A stretch of DNA of 64,000 nt from Orbus hercynius (GTDB lineage: Bacteria > Pseudomonadota > Gammaproteobacteria > Enterobacterales > Orbaceae): contig NZ_RBWY01000003.1 in assembly GCF_003634275.1 (NCBI RefSeq), forward strand, positions 62,001 to 126,000, written 5' to 3'. Numbering within the stretch: the first letter of the stretch is position 1; every line of letters begins with the position of its first letter. Both the position numbers and the translations under genes were made by a program. Shown here piece by piece: positions 46,950 to 56,826 of this stretch. The notes under the pieces were generated by a model that was given only the letters and a program-made list of their open reading frames with translations, made no database searches and was not told the origin of the DNA.

Positions 46950-47870
46950 ATGTTCTCAAATTTTCCTTCCTCTGTCAGAGGAAAAGTCACTAAAGCTGTT
47001 GTGCCTGTCGCAGGGCTGGGAACGCGAATGTTGCCTGCTACTAAGGCTATTCCAAAAGAGATGTTACCTGTAGTTGATAAACCCTTGATTCAATATGTAG
47101 TGAAAGAGTGCATTGCGGCCGGCATTACCGAGATCATTTTTGTAACGCATTCATCTAAAAATTCGATTGAAAACCATTTTGATACCAGTTTCGAATTAGA
47201 AGCAATGCTTGAAGCTCGAGTTAAGCGGCAATTATTATCGGAAGTCCAATCCATTTTACCTAAAAATGTTACCATTAGTAGTGTCAGGCAAGGGCTTGCT
47301 AAAGGACTTGGTCATGCGGTGTTATGTGCCTATCCGTTAGTCGGTGATGAACCTTTTGCGGTTGTGTTACCTGACGTTATTATCGATGAATATGAAAGCA
47401 ACTTAGCACAAGATAATTTAGCCGCCATGATTAACAATTATCATCAAACTAAGCGTAGCCAAATTATGGTTGAACCAGTTCCTGAGCAACTGGTTTCTTC
47501 TTATGGTATTGTTGATTGTCACGGTGAGCCGCTAAAAACTGGTGAAACTGCGCAAATGTATAGTGTCGTTGAAAAGCCTTCTCAGCAAGAAGCGCCATCC
47601 AATCAATCAATAGTTGGGCGTTATGTATTATCTGAGAAAATCTGGCCATTACTTGCTAAAACCCCTGCCGGTGCGGGTGATGAGATTCAGTTAACAGATG
47701 CGATTGCGATGTTACTTGAAAGTGAACCTGTTGATGCTTACTGTATCAAAGGTCGTAGCCATGATTGTGGTAATAAACTCGGCTATGTGCAAACATTCGT
47801 GACTTATGCCATGAGGCATCAATCCTTAGGGAAGGACGTGACTTGCTGGCTAAAAAACATAAAATTTTAA
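46950..47870 (+). CDS. galU: UTP-glucose-1-phosphate uridylyltransferase GalU
   Basis: It makes UDP-glucose for LPS, capsule and trehalose. The 306-residue protein has the nucleotide loop [57 protein letters not shown] and [12 protein letters not shown]. It complements pgm at 9.2 kb. miaE follows within 13 bases. Confidence 0.97.
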   Translation: MFSNFPSSVRGKVTKAVVPVAGLGTRMLPATKAIPKEMLPVVDKPLIQYVVKECIAAGITEIIFVTHSSKNSIENHFDTSFELEAMLEARVKRQLLSEVQSILPKNVTISSVRQGLAKGLGHAVLCAYPLVGDEPFAVVLPDVIIDEYESNLAQDNLAAMINNYHQTKRSQIMVEPVPEQLVSSYGIVDCHGEPLKTGETAQMYSVVEKPSQQEAPSNQSIVGRYVLSEKIWPLLAKTPAGAGDEIQLTDAIAMLLESEPVDAYCIKGRSHDCGNKLGYVQTFVTYAMRHQSLGKDVTCWLKNIKF

Positions 47871-47883
47871 TGGGTTTTAAATT

Positions 47884-48657
47884 GTGACTTTATCTGCATA
47901 TCAGTCATTGCTAGTGCCCATTAATGACTTTCTTCAGTGCGAAACGCCTGATAGTTGGATTAATGAGGCGAGTAAAGCTGAAAACTTATCAATGCTACTT
48001 ATTGATCATATGATTTGTGAACTCAAAGCTGCGCAAACAGCGGCTTGGTTAATTCGTAAATATGCGGTTGATAAGCCAAGTGGTGATGTGTTATTAAACT
48101 GGCTCGCACCTTATGAAAATCTAATTTATCGTCAAGAGGGAAGTCTTACTGAGCTGCTTGCCAGTCATCATGATATTTCAAAAAAGCTCACGTTACGTGC
48201 TAATTGTGCTTATAGTCATGAATTAGTTGATAAAATGGTAATGCTAATTAAGGAAGAGTTACATCATTTTTGCCAAGTGTTGAGCATTATGGAACAAAGG
48301 CAAATTGCGTATCAAAATATTAGCGCTGGGCGTTATGCTAAAAAATTAATGCAACAAGTCAGAACGCATGAACCGGCAACATTGGTAGATAAGTTAATCT
48401 GTGGTGCTTACATTGAGGCTAGATCATGCGAAAGATTTGCTAAATTGTCGGCGTATGTTGATGATGAACTAGCGTGTTTTTATATTTCGCTACTACGTTC
48501 AGAATCAAGGCATTACCAAGATTATCTTAAACTTGCACAACATATTAGTGATACCGATATTAGCGAGCGGGTGAGTACAATTGGCCTAGTTGAAGCTGAA
48601 TTAATTGATTCGACTGATAACGAATTTCGTTTTCATAGCGGCGTACCGCTGAAATAA
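47884..48657 (+). CDS. miaE: tRNA 2-methylthio-N6-isopentenyladenosine hydroxylase MiaE
   Basis: A diiron monooxygenase that hydroxylates ms2i6A at position 37 of certain tRNAs. The 257-residue protein has the iron ligands in ENLSMLLIDHMICELKAAQTA, LIKEELHHFCQV, CGAYIEARSCERF and SLLRSESRHYQDY, and ends FRFHSGVP as in Salmonella. GTG start with a weak ribosome site, close behind galU. It requires oxygen, so this organism meets oxygen at least part of the time. MiaE is patchily present among gammaproteobacteria and absent from E. coli K-12. Confidence 0.95.
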   Translation: MTLSAYQSLLVPINDFLQCETPDSWINEASKAENLSMLLIDHMICELKAAQTAAWLIRKYAVDKPSGDVLLNWLAPYENLIYRQEGSLTELLASHHDISKKLTLRANCAYSHELVDKMVMLIKEELHHFCQVLSIMEQRQIAYQNISAGRYAKKLMQQVRTHEPATLVDKLICGAYIEARSCERFAKLSAYVDDELACFYISLLRSESRHYQDYLKLAQHISDTDISERVSTIGLVEAELIDSTDNEFRFHSGVPLK

Positions 48658-48659
48658 AT

Positions 48660-48678
48660 AACCCGCATAATGCGGGTT
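48660..48678. terminator. Terminator between miaE and suhB
   Basis: An 8-bp stem AACCCGCA with TGCGGGTT around TAA lies between convergent genes. The minus-strand side has a U-rich tail (ATTTATTT), the plus side only TTT, so it probably serves suhB most. Confidence 0.65.
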
Positions 48679-48691
48679 TGCTAAGATGTTG

Positions 48692-49495
48692 TTAGGCTTT
48701 TAAGCGATCTGGCCATTCACTTTGAGTTAAAGTAATAAACTCTTTCACGACTTTAGGGTTACCCGCAACGATATTGCCTGAGACCATATAGTTATTTCCG
48801 CCAACAAAGTCAGTCATAATGCCGCCCGCTTCACGCAAAATTAACTCGCCCGCAGCAATATCCCAAGGCTTTAAACCGATTTCAAAAAAACCATCGAATC
48901 GACCCGCAGCAACATAGGATAAATCTAATGCAGCTGAACCCGTGCGGCGGAAATCGGCACATTTTGTAAATAGTTTTTGTAATACATTAAAATAACTATC
49001 GCTGTATTGTTTCGCTTTATAAGGGAAAGCAATAGCGAGTACTGAACCTTCTAAATCTTTCGTATTATTCGCGCGGATTCTATAACCATTAAGCTGGGCA
49101 CCTTGACCTCTACTTGCTGTAAAGAGTTCATTTGCCATCGGATCATAAACAACAGCTGCTTCGGTTTTGCCTTTAATGCGCACTGCGATTGAAACGCTAC
49201 AGTGAGGAATACCTTTAATGAAATTGGTAGTACCATCAATTGGGTCGATAATCCACTGCGTATCGTTATCGCTGCCTTTAGTTAAGCCACTCTCTTCAGC
49301 AATGATCGTATGGTCCGGATACGCTTTTTTTATTGTTTCGATAATAAGCGATTCAGCCGCTCTATCGACGTTGGTTGCGAAATCATTTTCGCCTTTGGTA
49401 TTGACTTTAACTGAAGCCGGATTTTCATAAGATTTAATGATGACATTGCCTGCTTTACGGGCAGCACGAATAGCAATATTGAGCATCGGATGCAT
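48692..49495 (-). CDS. suhB: Inositol-1-monophosphatase SuhB
   Basis: A Mg-dependent phosphatase that also joins the rRNA antitermination complex with Nus factors. The 267 residues equal E. coli. Motifs: WIDPIDGTTNFIKG for metal binding, AAVVYDPMANELFTA, DFRRTGSAALDLSYVAAGR and WDIAAGELI. I used the ATG giving MHPMLNIAIRAARKAGN, preceded by GGAAG; an upstream TTG in frame would add five residues without support. Divergent from trmJ, as in E. coli. NusB, a partner in antitermination, is encoded 1.5 kb away. Confidence 0.96.
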   Translation of the reverse strand: MHPMLNIAIRAARKAGNVIIKSYENPASVKVNTKGENDFATNVDRAAESLIIETIKKAYPDHTIIAEESGLTKGSDNDTQWIIDPIDGTTNFIKGIPHCSVSIAVRIKGKTEAAVVYDPMANELFTASRGQGAQLNGYRIRANNTKDLEGSVLAIAFPYKAKQYSDSYFNVLQKLFTKCADFRRTGSAALDLSYVAAGRFDGFFEIGLKPWDIAAGELILREAGGIMTDFVGGNNYMVSGNIVAGNPKVVKEFITLTQSEWPDRLKA

Positions 49496-49646
49496 AGTGT
49501 TTTCTTCCAATTGATGTTAAAGAACAGAAAATGAATTCCCTCATTATCAAGCACAAGAGAATATTTTGGTCGATAGTATAGCAGTATTTTCGGCTTTTTC
49601 TAGTTTATGTTAGACTAGCAGTAAAATTTTATTGGATATAACACAA

Positions 49647-50372
49647 ATGTCATTACTTGAGAATATTAAAATTGTCTTAGTTGAAACTTCACATACGGGT
49701 AATATAGGATCGGCGGCGCGCGCGATGAAAACCATGGGGCTGAGTAAACTGTGCTTGGTTAATCCGATTGTTAAACCCGATTCGCAATCGATTTCACTTG
49801 CCGCCGGCGCGAGTGATATTATTAAACAGGCGCAGATTGTTAGTTCAATGGAAGAGGCTATCGCTGGTTGTCAATTGGTGATTGGTACGAGCGCGAGATC
49901 GCGTCATTTACAGTGGCCACATCTAGAGTCTTTTGAAAGTGGTGAAAAAATTATTGAGGAGGTGCAGCTAGGATACCAAGTGGCGTTGGTGTTTGGCCGT
50001 GAACGGGTCGGTCTTACTAACGAGGAATTGCAAAAATGCCATTACCACGTTTCGATTCCGGCCAATCCAGAGTATAGTTCGCTCAATTTAGCAATGTCGG
50101 TACAAGTTCTGTGTTACGAAATCAGGATGGCAATGCTGAAATTAACTGCTCAGCAACTGCCACAAAGTGAGATGATAAGTTATCCTAAGAATGATGATAT
50201 CGAGCGTTTTTATCAGCATTTGGAGCAGACATTATTACAAACAGGATTTATTAATGTAAGTCATCCTGGGCAGATTATGGGACGATTACGTCGATTATTT
50301 ACGCGAGCACGTCTTGAACAACAAGAATTGAATATTTTACGCGGTATATTAACGTCGATATCTAAGCAATGA
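49647..50372 (+). CDS. trmJ: tRNA Cm32/Um32 methyltransferase TrmJ
   Basis: It 2'-O-methylates residue 32 of tRNAs. SPOUT fold: N-terminal [24 protein letters not shown], motif 2 [15 protein letters not shown] and motif 3 [18 protein letters not shown], the three knotted SAM-binding elements; C-terminal helical extension ending [22 protein letters not shown] chose the ATG giving [13 protein letters not shown], matching E. coli; an upstream TTG adds five residues. It diverges from suhB. Confidence 0.95.
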   Translation: MSLLENIKIVLVETSHTGNIGSAARAMKTMGLSKLCLVNPIVKPDSQSISLAAGASDIIKQAQIVSSMEEAIAGCQLVIGTSARSRHLQWPHLESFESGEKIIEEVQLGYQVALVFGRERVGLTNEELQKCHYHVSIPANPEYSSLNLAMSVQVLCYEIRMAMLKLTAQQLPQSEMISYPKNDDIERFYQHLEQTLLQTGFINVSHPGQIMGRLRRLFTRARLEQQELNILRGILTSISKQ

Positions 50373-50512
50373 AATGAAATAAAAGTTCCTATTTTTGTGT
50401 TGTGTTAATGATGTTTTACCTAAAATCGACATAGCGAAAATTTGAATCTATGCTAAAATTATCGGCTTATTACAGGGCTACGTAAAATCTAGTCAGATAC
50501 AGAGGAATCTTT

Positions 50513-50983
50513 ATGCAAACTATTGAAGGCCAAGTTGCCGCACCTAAAGCAAAAATTGCCATTATCACGGCGCGTTTTAACCATTTTATTAATGATAGTT
50601 TGGTTGAGGGCGCGGTTGATGCGCTAAAACGTATTGGTCAAGTTGATGAACACAATATCACTATCATTAAAGTACCGGGTGCTTATGAGATTCCTTTAAC
50701 CGCAAAAGTCGCGGCACAAAGTAAGAAATTTGATGCGATTGTTGCATTAGGTACCGTTATTCGTGGGAGTACAGCGCATTTTGATTATGTTGCTGGCGAG
50801 TCAAGTTCTGGCTTATTATCTGTCTCATTAGAGCATTCGATTCCAGTCGGTTTTGGTATTTTGACTACTGAAAATATTGAACAAGCTATTGAGCGTGCAG
50901 GGACTAAAGCGGGTAATAAAGGCGCTGAAGCAGCATTAACGGTGCTTGAAATGTTAAATACCTTAAATATAATCAAGGGGTAA
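50513..50983 (+). CDS. ribH: 6,7-dimethyl-8-ribityllumazine synthase RibH (RibE)
   Basis: The penultimate step of riboflavin synthesis. The 156-residue protein has [15 protein letters not shown], the substrate loop [26 protein letters not shown] with the catalytic histidine region and [17 protein letters not shown]. An AGAGGAA site precedes the ATG. ribH-nusB order is as in E. coli; ribD, ribA and ribB are elsewhere. Confidence 0.97.
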   Translation: MQTIEGQVAAPKAKIAIITARFNHFINDSLVEGAVDALKRIGQVDEHNITIIKVPGAYEIPLTAKVAAQSKKFDAIVALGTVIRGSTAHFDYVAGESSSGLLSVSLEHSIPVGFGILTTENIEQAIERAGTKAGNKGAEAALTVLEMLNTLNIIKG

Positions 50984-50986
50984 GGC

Positions 50987-51409
50987 GTGAGTGCTACAAT
51001 AAATCCAAGACGCCGAGCTCGTGAATGTGCGGTGCAGGCAATTTATTCTTGGCAAGTATCGAAAAATGATTTGTCTGATGTTGAGGTCAGTTTTATGGCT
51101 GAGCAGGACATGAAAGGTGTCGACAAAAAATATTTTCGTGAGCTACTCAATGGTGTTGGACATAATGCGACTGAAATTGACGCTAAAATGTCCCCATATT
51201 TGAATGAACGTTCGCTAGATGAGCTTGGTTTAGTCGAGCGGGCTATTTTACGTATTGCGTTATATGAATTACTCAAGCGTGAAGATGTGCCTTATAAAGT
51301 CGTGATTAATGAAGCGATTGATTTAACGAAAACCTTTGGTGCTGAAGATAGCCATAAATTTATTAATGGTGTGCTTGATAAAGTTGCGCCAACTATACGA
51401 ACACGATAA
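50987..51409 (+). CDS. nusB: Transcription antitermination factor NusB
   Basis: It binds boxA with NusE (S10) and keeps RNA polymerase going through rRNA operons. All-helical 140-residue protein with [81 protein letters not shown] start, three bases after ribH. Confidence 0.97.
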   Translation: MSATINPRRRARECAVQAIYSWQVSKNDLSDVEVSFMAEQDMKGVDKKYFRELLNGVGHNATEIDAKMSPYLNERSLDELGLVERAILRIALYELLKREDVPYKVVINEAIDLTKTFGAEDSHKFINGVLDKVAPTIRTR

Positions 51410-51423
51410 ACAGTGAGATTCCT

Positions 51424-52533
51424 ATGAGTGACAATGAGTCATCAAATAATTCTTCATCCAAAGATAAAGTAAAACCAGCGATTTTTTACGCACAAAAATC
51501 GAAAGAAGACAAACCTAAACGTCAAAATGATAAACGTGATTTTGATAAGCCACGCAGTAATAGTCGTGGTGGTTATGGGAAAAATCCAGATAAATCTCGT
51601 GCAGAAAAAGGGTATAGTGGCAATCGTCAGGCTAGTGATAGTCGTATTGAAACGTTTAAACCTCGTGCCAAAAAGCCGATGATGCAAGAGGGTGATTCGC
51701 CTTGGAAAGCGCGCGTTAACCGTACCGAACATTTACCAACTTACGATACAACAGTAAAGCCAGAGATTGAACATAACAGTAAACGCCAGCGTAAAGAAGA
51801 GACACTCGTTTATAGTGAAAATAGTTGTAAAGCGGTATTTGCAAAACGGCCAGAGGCAATCATTAAAGCATTTTTTTTGCAAGAAAAAACGTTTGAATTT
51901 AAAGCGCTAATTGCCCATTTAGTCGAACATCGATTAGGATATGACGTCATTAGTGATGAAGAGATGACGAAAATAGCCCAAACACCTCATCACGGCGGCA
52001 TTTGTTTAATCGTTAAAAAACGTCAGTCACAATTAGTGGCAGAGTATTTATCTGCCAATGGACAATTAAAACAAGATTGTGTTTTAGCCATTGATGATAT
52101 TAATAATCCTCATAATCTTGGTGGTATAGCAAGAACTACGGCTTTTTTTGATGTTAATGCTTTGTTGTTAAGAAAACCTGAGTTACTGGATAATGGTGCT
52201 GCAATGAGGGTTGCAGAAGGTGGGTGTGAAGCGATTAATTTAATTAAAGCTGATGATTTCGTTGCATCTATTGATCAGTTTAAGCAACAGGGATATCAGA
52301 TTATTGCACTATTACCGTGCAAAGTGAGTTCTCTGAAAGCTGAAACATTCGAAAAAGTGACAATAAAGACGAAGATTGTGTTTGTGGTGTTTCAACAAAT
52401 CAATACCAAATTGGCAGCCTTGGCTGATGATATTGTGTATTTACCTGGTAGTGAAGCGATGGCGGCATTAAATATTTCAGTATTAACTGGTATTATGTTA
52501 GCAAAATGGAAAGCGTTTTCCCACCGAGACTAG
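51424..52533 (+). CDS. yfiF: SPOUT methyltransferase-like protein YfiF
   Basis: A 369-residue protein with a long basic, disordered N-terminus (about residues 1-130, rich in K, R, S, D) and a C-terminal TrmH-like domain. After a SpoU substrate-binding region (VYSENSCKAVFAKRPEAIIKAFF...HHGGICLIVKK) comes motif 1 DDINNPHNLGGIARTTAFFDV and motif 3 ALNISVLTGIMLAKW. Motif 2, normally a Gly-x-Glu loop (GQEYEGL in E. coli), reads FVVFQQINTKL here, so SAM binding may be impaired. E. coli YfiF has no proven substrate. It is 14 bases after nusB, a likely operon. Confidence 0.85.
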   Translation: MSDNESSNNSSSKDKVKPAIFYAQKSKEDKPKRQNDKRDFDKPRSNSRGGYGKNPDKSRAEKGYSGNRQASDSRIETFKPRAKKPMMQEGDSPWKARVNRTEHLPTYDTTVKPEIEHNSKRQRKEETLVYSENSCKAVFAKRPEAIIKAFFLQEKTFEFKALIAHLVEHRLGYDVISDEEMTKIAQTPHHGGICLIVKKRQSQLVAEYLSANGQLKQDCVLAIDDINNPHNLGGIARTTAFFDVNALLLRKPELLDNGAAMRVAEGGCEAINLIKADDFVASIDQFKQQGYQIIALLPCKVSSLKAETFEKVTIKTKIVFVVFQQINTKLAALADDIVYLPGSEAMAALNISVLTGIMLAKWKAFSHRD

Positions 52534-52546
52534 TATTAATAATATC

Positions 52547-52572
52547 CCCAGCATAAGACTGTATATGCTGGG
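52547..52572. terminator. Hairpin after yfiF
   Basis: CCCAGCATA and TATGCTGGG form a 9-bp stem with an 8-base loop, 13 bases past the stop codon. A-rich rather than T-rich sequence follows, so it is a weak terminator at best. Confidence 0.45.
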
Positions 52573-52670
52573 TAAATAAAAAGATTAAATCTCATTTGCA
52601 CCAAAAAATAGCATCTTTTGAATAGACATAAATTGTATTTTGGATAGAGTGTATACCATTATTATCAACG

Positions 52671-53627
52671 ATGACAGGTATCATGAATATTTCCTCAGTA
52701 GCAACACACCAAATTGGCTTAGTTTTTGGTAAGTTTTACCCACTCCATTGCGGTCATATTTATTTGATTGAAAAAGCAGCGAGTCAAGTTGATGAGCTGC
52801 ATATTCTTTTAGGTTGTGAACAAAATCGTGATCTCAAATTATTTCAAGATAGTCATATGCCAAGGCAACCAGGAGTCGAAGATCGATTTTTGTGGTTACA
52901 AAAAACCTTTAAAAATCGTCATAATGTTCATACCCATGTTTTAGATGAAGCCGGCATTGCAAGTTATCCTAATGGTTGGCAAGATTGGAGTGATAGAGTT
53001 AAGTCTATTTTAGATAAACATCACGTTGTTCCTTCGGTTATTTTCACCAGTGAACCACAAGATGTGGAGCACTATAAGCATTACTTCCAAACCGCTGTAA
53101 AACTAATTGATGCCGATCGTGACTTTGTGAATATTAGTGCAACTAAAATCCGACAGCAGCCATATGATAATTGGCATTTTATTGCGCAAAAAGCAAGGCC
53201 CTTTTTTATCAAGCGCATTGCGATTATTGGACGGAGTGAATTTAGTAAAGTTCCTAAGCAATTAGCTAATATTTATAATACTGAATACGTTGGTAACGGT
53301 TATGTTAATTACATCAACTGTAGCTATCAAGACAATGCCAATTTAGTCTTTAACAAATCTGACTACATTAGTATGGCAAAGCTACATGCTGAGCGATTGC
53401 ATGCTGCCTCATTATCTGCCAATCGAGTATTATTTACTTCACTGGATTTTCGAACGTTACATCACTACTATCAAACAGCATTCCAATCTTCCAACACGAT
53501 TTTACAAGAACTCGAAGAAAATTATCCTTTTGATCTCATTATTAATGAAACTGACTTTGATGATTGTGACTCGGCCCTGAGTGTTGTAGAGGAGATACTG
53601 AAAATGGTCGAAAAACAACTACATTAA
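52671..53627 (+). CDS. nadR: NadR-type NMN adenylyltransferase with a degenerate kinase domain
   Basis: The N-terminal NMN adenylyltransferase domain looks intact: FGKFYPLHCGH (residues 19-29) for nucleotide binding, DELHILLG, and ISATKIR (155-161). It would make NAD from NMN. The C-terminal part aligns with the ribosylnicotinamide kinase of NadR but its P-loop, GGESSGKS in E. coli, is GRSEFSKV (187-194), and the usual EYGREFV is GNGYVNY. The kinase is therefore probably dead. The N-terminal helix-turn-helix repressor domain of enteric NadR is missing (318 versus about 410 residues). A start at 52683 (MNISS) has a better ribosome site. Monocistronic by context. Confidence 0.88.
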   Translation: MTGIMNISSVATHQIGLVFGKFYPLHCGHIYLIEKAASQVDELHILLGCEQNRDLKLFQDSHMPRQPGVEDRFLWLQKTFKNRHNVHTHVLDEAGIASYPNGWQDWSDRVKSILDKHHVVPSVIFTSEPQDVEHYKHYFQTAVKLIDADRDFVNISATKIRQQPYDNWHFIAQKARPFFIKRIAIIGRSEFSKVPKQLANIYNTEYVGNGYVNYINCSYQDNANLVFNKSDYISMAKLHAERLHAASLSANRVLFTSLDFRTLHHYYQTAFQSSNTILQELEENYPFDLIINETDFDDCDSALSVVEEILKMVEKQLH

Positions 53628-53698
53628 TTTTCGCTAAAAATAGTACAGTTGTTGAGTCTGTGCTAAACTAGGCTAAATTTTTTTACGGTTATATTATT

Positions 53699-54478
53699 AT
53701 GTCGAAAATTTCAGATGAGCAAAATAACAATAATAGTCAAGAAACTATTGACTTTGGTTATAAGCAGATTCCTAAGCAAGAGAAGGAAAAGCGCGTTGCG
53801 GATGTATTCCATTCGGTAGCCGATAAGTATGATATGATGAACGATCTCATGTCGTTTGGTATTCATCGTATTTGGAAAAAGATTACGATGGAATATTGCG
53901 GCGTTGTAAGAGGTCAAACCGTACTAGATTTAGCTGGCGGAACGGGGGATCTGACCGCAAAATTTTCCCAACTCGTGGGGGATGATGGCTTAGTCGTGCT
54001 TGCTGATATCAATGAGTCAATGCTAAGAGTCGGGCGTGATAAATTACGTGACAAAGGCTTATTTAAAAATATCGAATATGTGCAAGCCAATGCCGAAGAG
54101 TTACCTTTCGCTGATAATATATTTGATTGCATTACCATTGCATTTGGTTTACGCAATGTGACTAATAAAGATAAAGCACTACGTTCAATGTGGCGAGTGC
54201 TTAAACCTGGCGGTCGTTTACTCATCCTTGAGTTTTCTAAACCGGAATATAAATTGCTGAGTAAAGCTTATGATTTATATTCATTTACCATGCTGCCGTT
54301 GATGGGCAAACTTGTTGCCAATGATTCCGATAGCTATCGTTATTTAGCCGAGTCAATTCGTATGCATCCGGATCAGTTAAAACTGAAACAGATGATGGAA
54401 GAGGCTGGATTTAGAGATGCACAATTTCATAATATGACCGGCGGTATCGTGGCACTGCACATTGGTTTTAAATACTAA
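53699..54478 (+). CDS. ubiE: Ubiquinone/menaquinone C-methyltransferase UbiE
   Basis: A SAM-dependent methylase in ubiquinone and menaquinone synthesis. The 259-residue protein has [46 protein letters not shown] motif [27 protein letters not shown] and [12 protein letters not shown]. Close to E. coli UbiE. The next gene is ubiB, with only eight bases between; in E. coli ubiJ lies between these two. Confidence 0.97.
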   Translation: MSKISDEQNNNNSQETIDFGYKQIPKQEKEKRVADVFHSVADKYDMMNDLMSFGIHRIWKKITMEYCGVVRGQTVLDLAGGTGDLTAKFSQLVGDDGLVVLADINESMLRVGRDKLRDKGLFKNIEYVQANAEELPFADNIFDCITIAFGLRNVTNKDKALRSMWRVLKPGGRLLILEFSKPEYKLLSKAYDLYSFTMLPLMGKLVANDSDSYRYLAESIRMHPDQLKLKQMMEEAGFRDAQFHNMTGGIVALHIGFKY

Positions 54479-54486
54479 GTGATACA

Positions 54487-56040
54487 ATGAAGTATTTAAG
54501 ACTCTATAAAATTCTTGCTACCTTTAAAGCTTATCAATTAGGTGAATTTTTACCTAAGTATCGTCTATCTGCCAAATTTAAGTTCGTATTAGCATTACTC
54601 TTTTGGGTAAGAAAACGAGCTAAAGCTAAAGAGGGCGGTGAACGTTTAGTGTTAGCATTACAAGAGCTTGGACCAATTTGGGTTAAGCTGGGGCAAATGT
54701 TATCAACTCGCCGAGATTTATTACCAGATCCGATTGCCGAGCAACTAGTTAAGCTACAAGATCAGGTTGCCCCATTTGATGGTCAAATAGCACAGCAAAT
54801 GATTGAGCAAGCATTAGGTCATTCAATCGACCATTATTTTACTGATTTTGACATTACACCTCTTGCTTCCGCTTCCATTGCGCAAGTTCATTGTGCAACA
54901 TTAAAACAGAGCGGCGCAAAAATTATTATCAAAGTCTTGCGACCAGAGATTAAGCCGGTTATCGATGCAGATATTGAGGTGATGTACTGGTTATCTGCTC
55001 AGCTCGAAAAATATTTACCAGACGCAAATCGATTACGCTCGGCAGAAATTGTGCGTGATTACCATGCGACGCTATTGAACGAAATGAATTTACTGCGAGA
55101 GGCTGACAATACAAGCCGTCTACGTCAAAATTTTATCAATAGCGATATGCTTTATATACCTTATGTCTATCGCGAATTATGTCGCTCAAATGTAATGGTC
55201 GAAGAGCGCATTAGTGGCGTTCCAATATCCGATATTGCGCAGCTTAAGGCACGTAATGTAAACCTCAAACTGCTTGCTGAGCGTGGCGTCAACGTCTTTT
55301 TTACGCAAGTGTTTCGTGATAATTTTTTCCATGCTGATATGCACCCAGGCAATATTTTTATTGATGTTAAAGAGCCAATTAACCCACGTTATATTGGAAT
55401 TGATTGCGCTATTGTGGGGGAACTCAGTCGTGATGATCAGCGATTTTTAGCGCAAAATTTTATTGCTTTTTTTAATCGCGATTATCAAAAAATTGCCTCG
55501 CTATATGTACAGTCTGCTTGGGTACCTGAGGATACTGATATCGTTGCATTAGAATCGGCTATGCGAGCAGTTTGCGAGCCGATTTTTGCCAAGCCACTTG
55601 GCGAGATATCCTTTGCACAAATTTTGTTCCACCTGTTTCAAGTTGCCAGGCAGTTTAATATGGTTATTCAACCTCAGCTCGTCTTACTTGAAAAAACATT
55701 ATTCTATATTGAAGGACTTGGCCGCCAGCTTTACCCTCAGCTTGATCTGTGGGCAACGGCAAAACCTTTTTTAGAATCCTGGTATCATGAGCAAACTAGT
55801 ATTAAACATATTACCAAACAATTTATAGATACCTTGCCGCAATGGCATGAAGTCTTACCCGAGCTACCAGCAAGAATTAAACAATATGAAAGAGAACAAA
55901 AAAAACTAGTCTTGCATATAGAGCGACTAACTAAGCAGTTAGAGCTGGCAAAAACAAAGCAATGTTGTGCTTGGAAAGTGGCCATCATAGTATCTATTAT
56001 TGTGACAAGTGTAATGATGTTGTTGATTAAATTAGTTTAA
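54487..56040 (+). CDS. ubiB: Ubiquinone biosynthesis atypical kinase UbiB
   Basis: A membrane-associated ABC1/ADCK family protein needed for ubiquinone synthesis. The 517-residue protein has the family KxGQ motif in WVKLGQMLSTRRDLLP, the Ala-rich loop ASASIAQVHCA, KVLRP, the catalytic FHADMHPGNIF and the metal-binding DCAIVGEL. A single C-terminal helix (WKVAIIVSIIVTSVMMLLIKL) anchors it, where E. coli UbiB (546 residues) has two. It begins eight bases after ubiE. Confidence 0.96.
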   Translation: MKYLRLYKILATFKAYQLGEFLPKYRLSAKFKFVLALLFWVRKRAKAKEGGERLVLALQELGPIWVKLGQMLSTRRDLLPDPIAEQLVKLQDQVAPFDGQIAQQMIEQALGHSIDHYFTDFDITPLASASIAQVHCATLKQSGAKIIIKVLRPEIKPVIDADIEVMYWLSAQLEKYLPDANRLRSAEIVRDYHATLLNEMNLLREADNTSRLRQNFINSDMLYIPYVYRELCRSNVMVEERISGVPISDIAQLKARNVNLKLLAERGVNVFFTQVFRDNFFHADMHPGNIFIDVKEPINPRYIGIDCAIVGELSRDDQRFLAQNFIAFFNRDYQKIASLYVQSAWVPEDTDIVALESAMRAVCEPIFAKPLGEISFAQILFHLFQVARQFNMVIQPQLVLLEKTLFYIEGLGRQLYPQLDLWATAKPFLESWYHEQTSIKHITKQFIDTLPQWHEVLPELPARIKQYEREQKKLVLHIERLTKQLELAKTKQCCAWKVAIIVSIIVTSVMMLLIKLV

Positions 56041-56134
56041 AATCGATGTGTTATAAAGTGAGTATGTTAGTTTAATTTTAAAGCTAATAAGATGTATGAT
56101 CAAATACTTGACATGCATTTTATTTAAAATTAAG

Positions 56135-56142
56135 TGTATAAT
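56135..56142 (+). promoter_or_regulatory. Candidate extended -10 promoter for tatABC
   Basis: TGTATAAT lies about 34 bases before the tatA start. A TTGACA is present at 56108-56113 but 23 bases away, too far for a standard pair. The TG before TATAAT fits an extended -10 element, which can work without a good -35. Confidence 0.35.
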
Positions 56143-56175
56143 AAAATAATTTTCTAAATGAATGAGGTACTAGTT

Positions 56176-56403
56176 ATGATGCCAAGTTGGACGAAGCTTC
56201 TGATCCTACTCGCTGTGATTGTGTTAATTTTCGGCACAAAAAAATTGCGTACATTGGGCTCTGATTTAGGTTCGGCAATTAAAGGCTTTAAAAAAGCCAT
56301 GGGTGATGATGATAAAAAAGAGAGCGATAACGACGCTGATTTTTCATCTGCTCAAAAATCGGATGGTCTAGAAAACAACCAAAATAATGACAAAAAAGAG
56401 TAA
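56176..56403 (+). CDS. tatA: Twin-arginine translocase subunit TatA
   Basis: The pore-forming subunit of the Tat system for folded proteins. 75 residues: one N-terminal helix ([19 protein letters not shown]), then the amphipathic [15 protein letters not shown] and a short acidic tail. [27 protein letters not shown] matches E. coli TatA closely. I used the ATG giving MMPSW with AGG eight bases before it; the earlier in-frame ATG would add six unsupported residues. Confidence 0.93.
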   Translation: MMPSWTKLLILLAVIVLIFGTKKLRTLGSDLGSAIKGFKKAMGDDDKKESDNDADFSSAQKSDGLENNQNNDKKE

Positions 56404-56406
56404 ACC

Positions 56407-56826
56407 GTGTTTGATATTAGCTTCGGTGAGCTATTACTTGTCCTCATTATTGCTTTACTGGTTTTAGGGCCAGCACGTTTGCCTGAGGCTATCAAAACGG
56501 TAGCAGGATGGATTAAAGCCCTACGTCGTCTTTCTGCGACGGTTCAATTAGAACTGAATAAAGAATTGAGATTACAAGAGCTACAAGACAGTTTAAAACA
56601 GGCTGAAAAAAGTGGTTTAGACAATATTACACCTGAAATAAAAGCCTCTATCGATGATCTTAAGCGTGTTGCTGAGTCGATTCAAAAAGATTTTTATGAT
56701 ACTTCTGACGAGATCGCATCGACAACCCAGCAAGCGATCAATGGTCAGGCAGCTAAGGATCCAGTTACAAAAAATGTCGGTACCTCTTCGGTTAGTGATA
56801 TAGGGAAAGATCAGCATGTCGGATGA
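56407..56826 (+). CDS. tatB: Twin-arginine translocase subunit TatB
   Basis: With TatC it forms the Tat substrate receptor. 139 residues: [41 protein letters not shown] in the first 41 residues, then a charged helical tail. GTG start, three bases after tatA, and it overlaps tatC by 11 bases. Confidence 0.95.
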   Translation: MFDISFGELLLVLIIALLVLGPARLPEAIKTVAGWIKALRRLSATVQLELNKELRLQELQDSLKQAEKSGLDNITPEIKASIDDLKRVAESIQKDFYDTSDEIASTTQQAINGQAAKDPVTKNVGTSSVSDIGKDQHVG

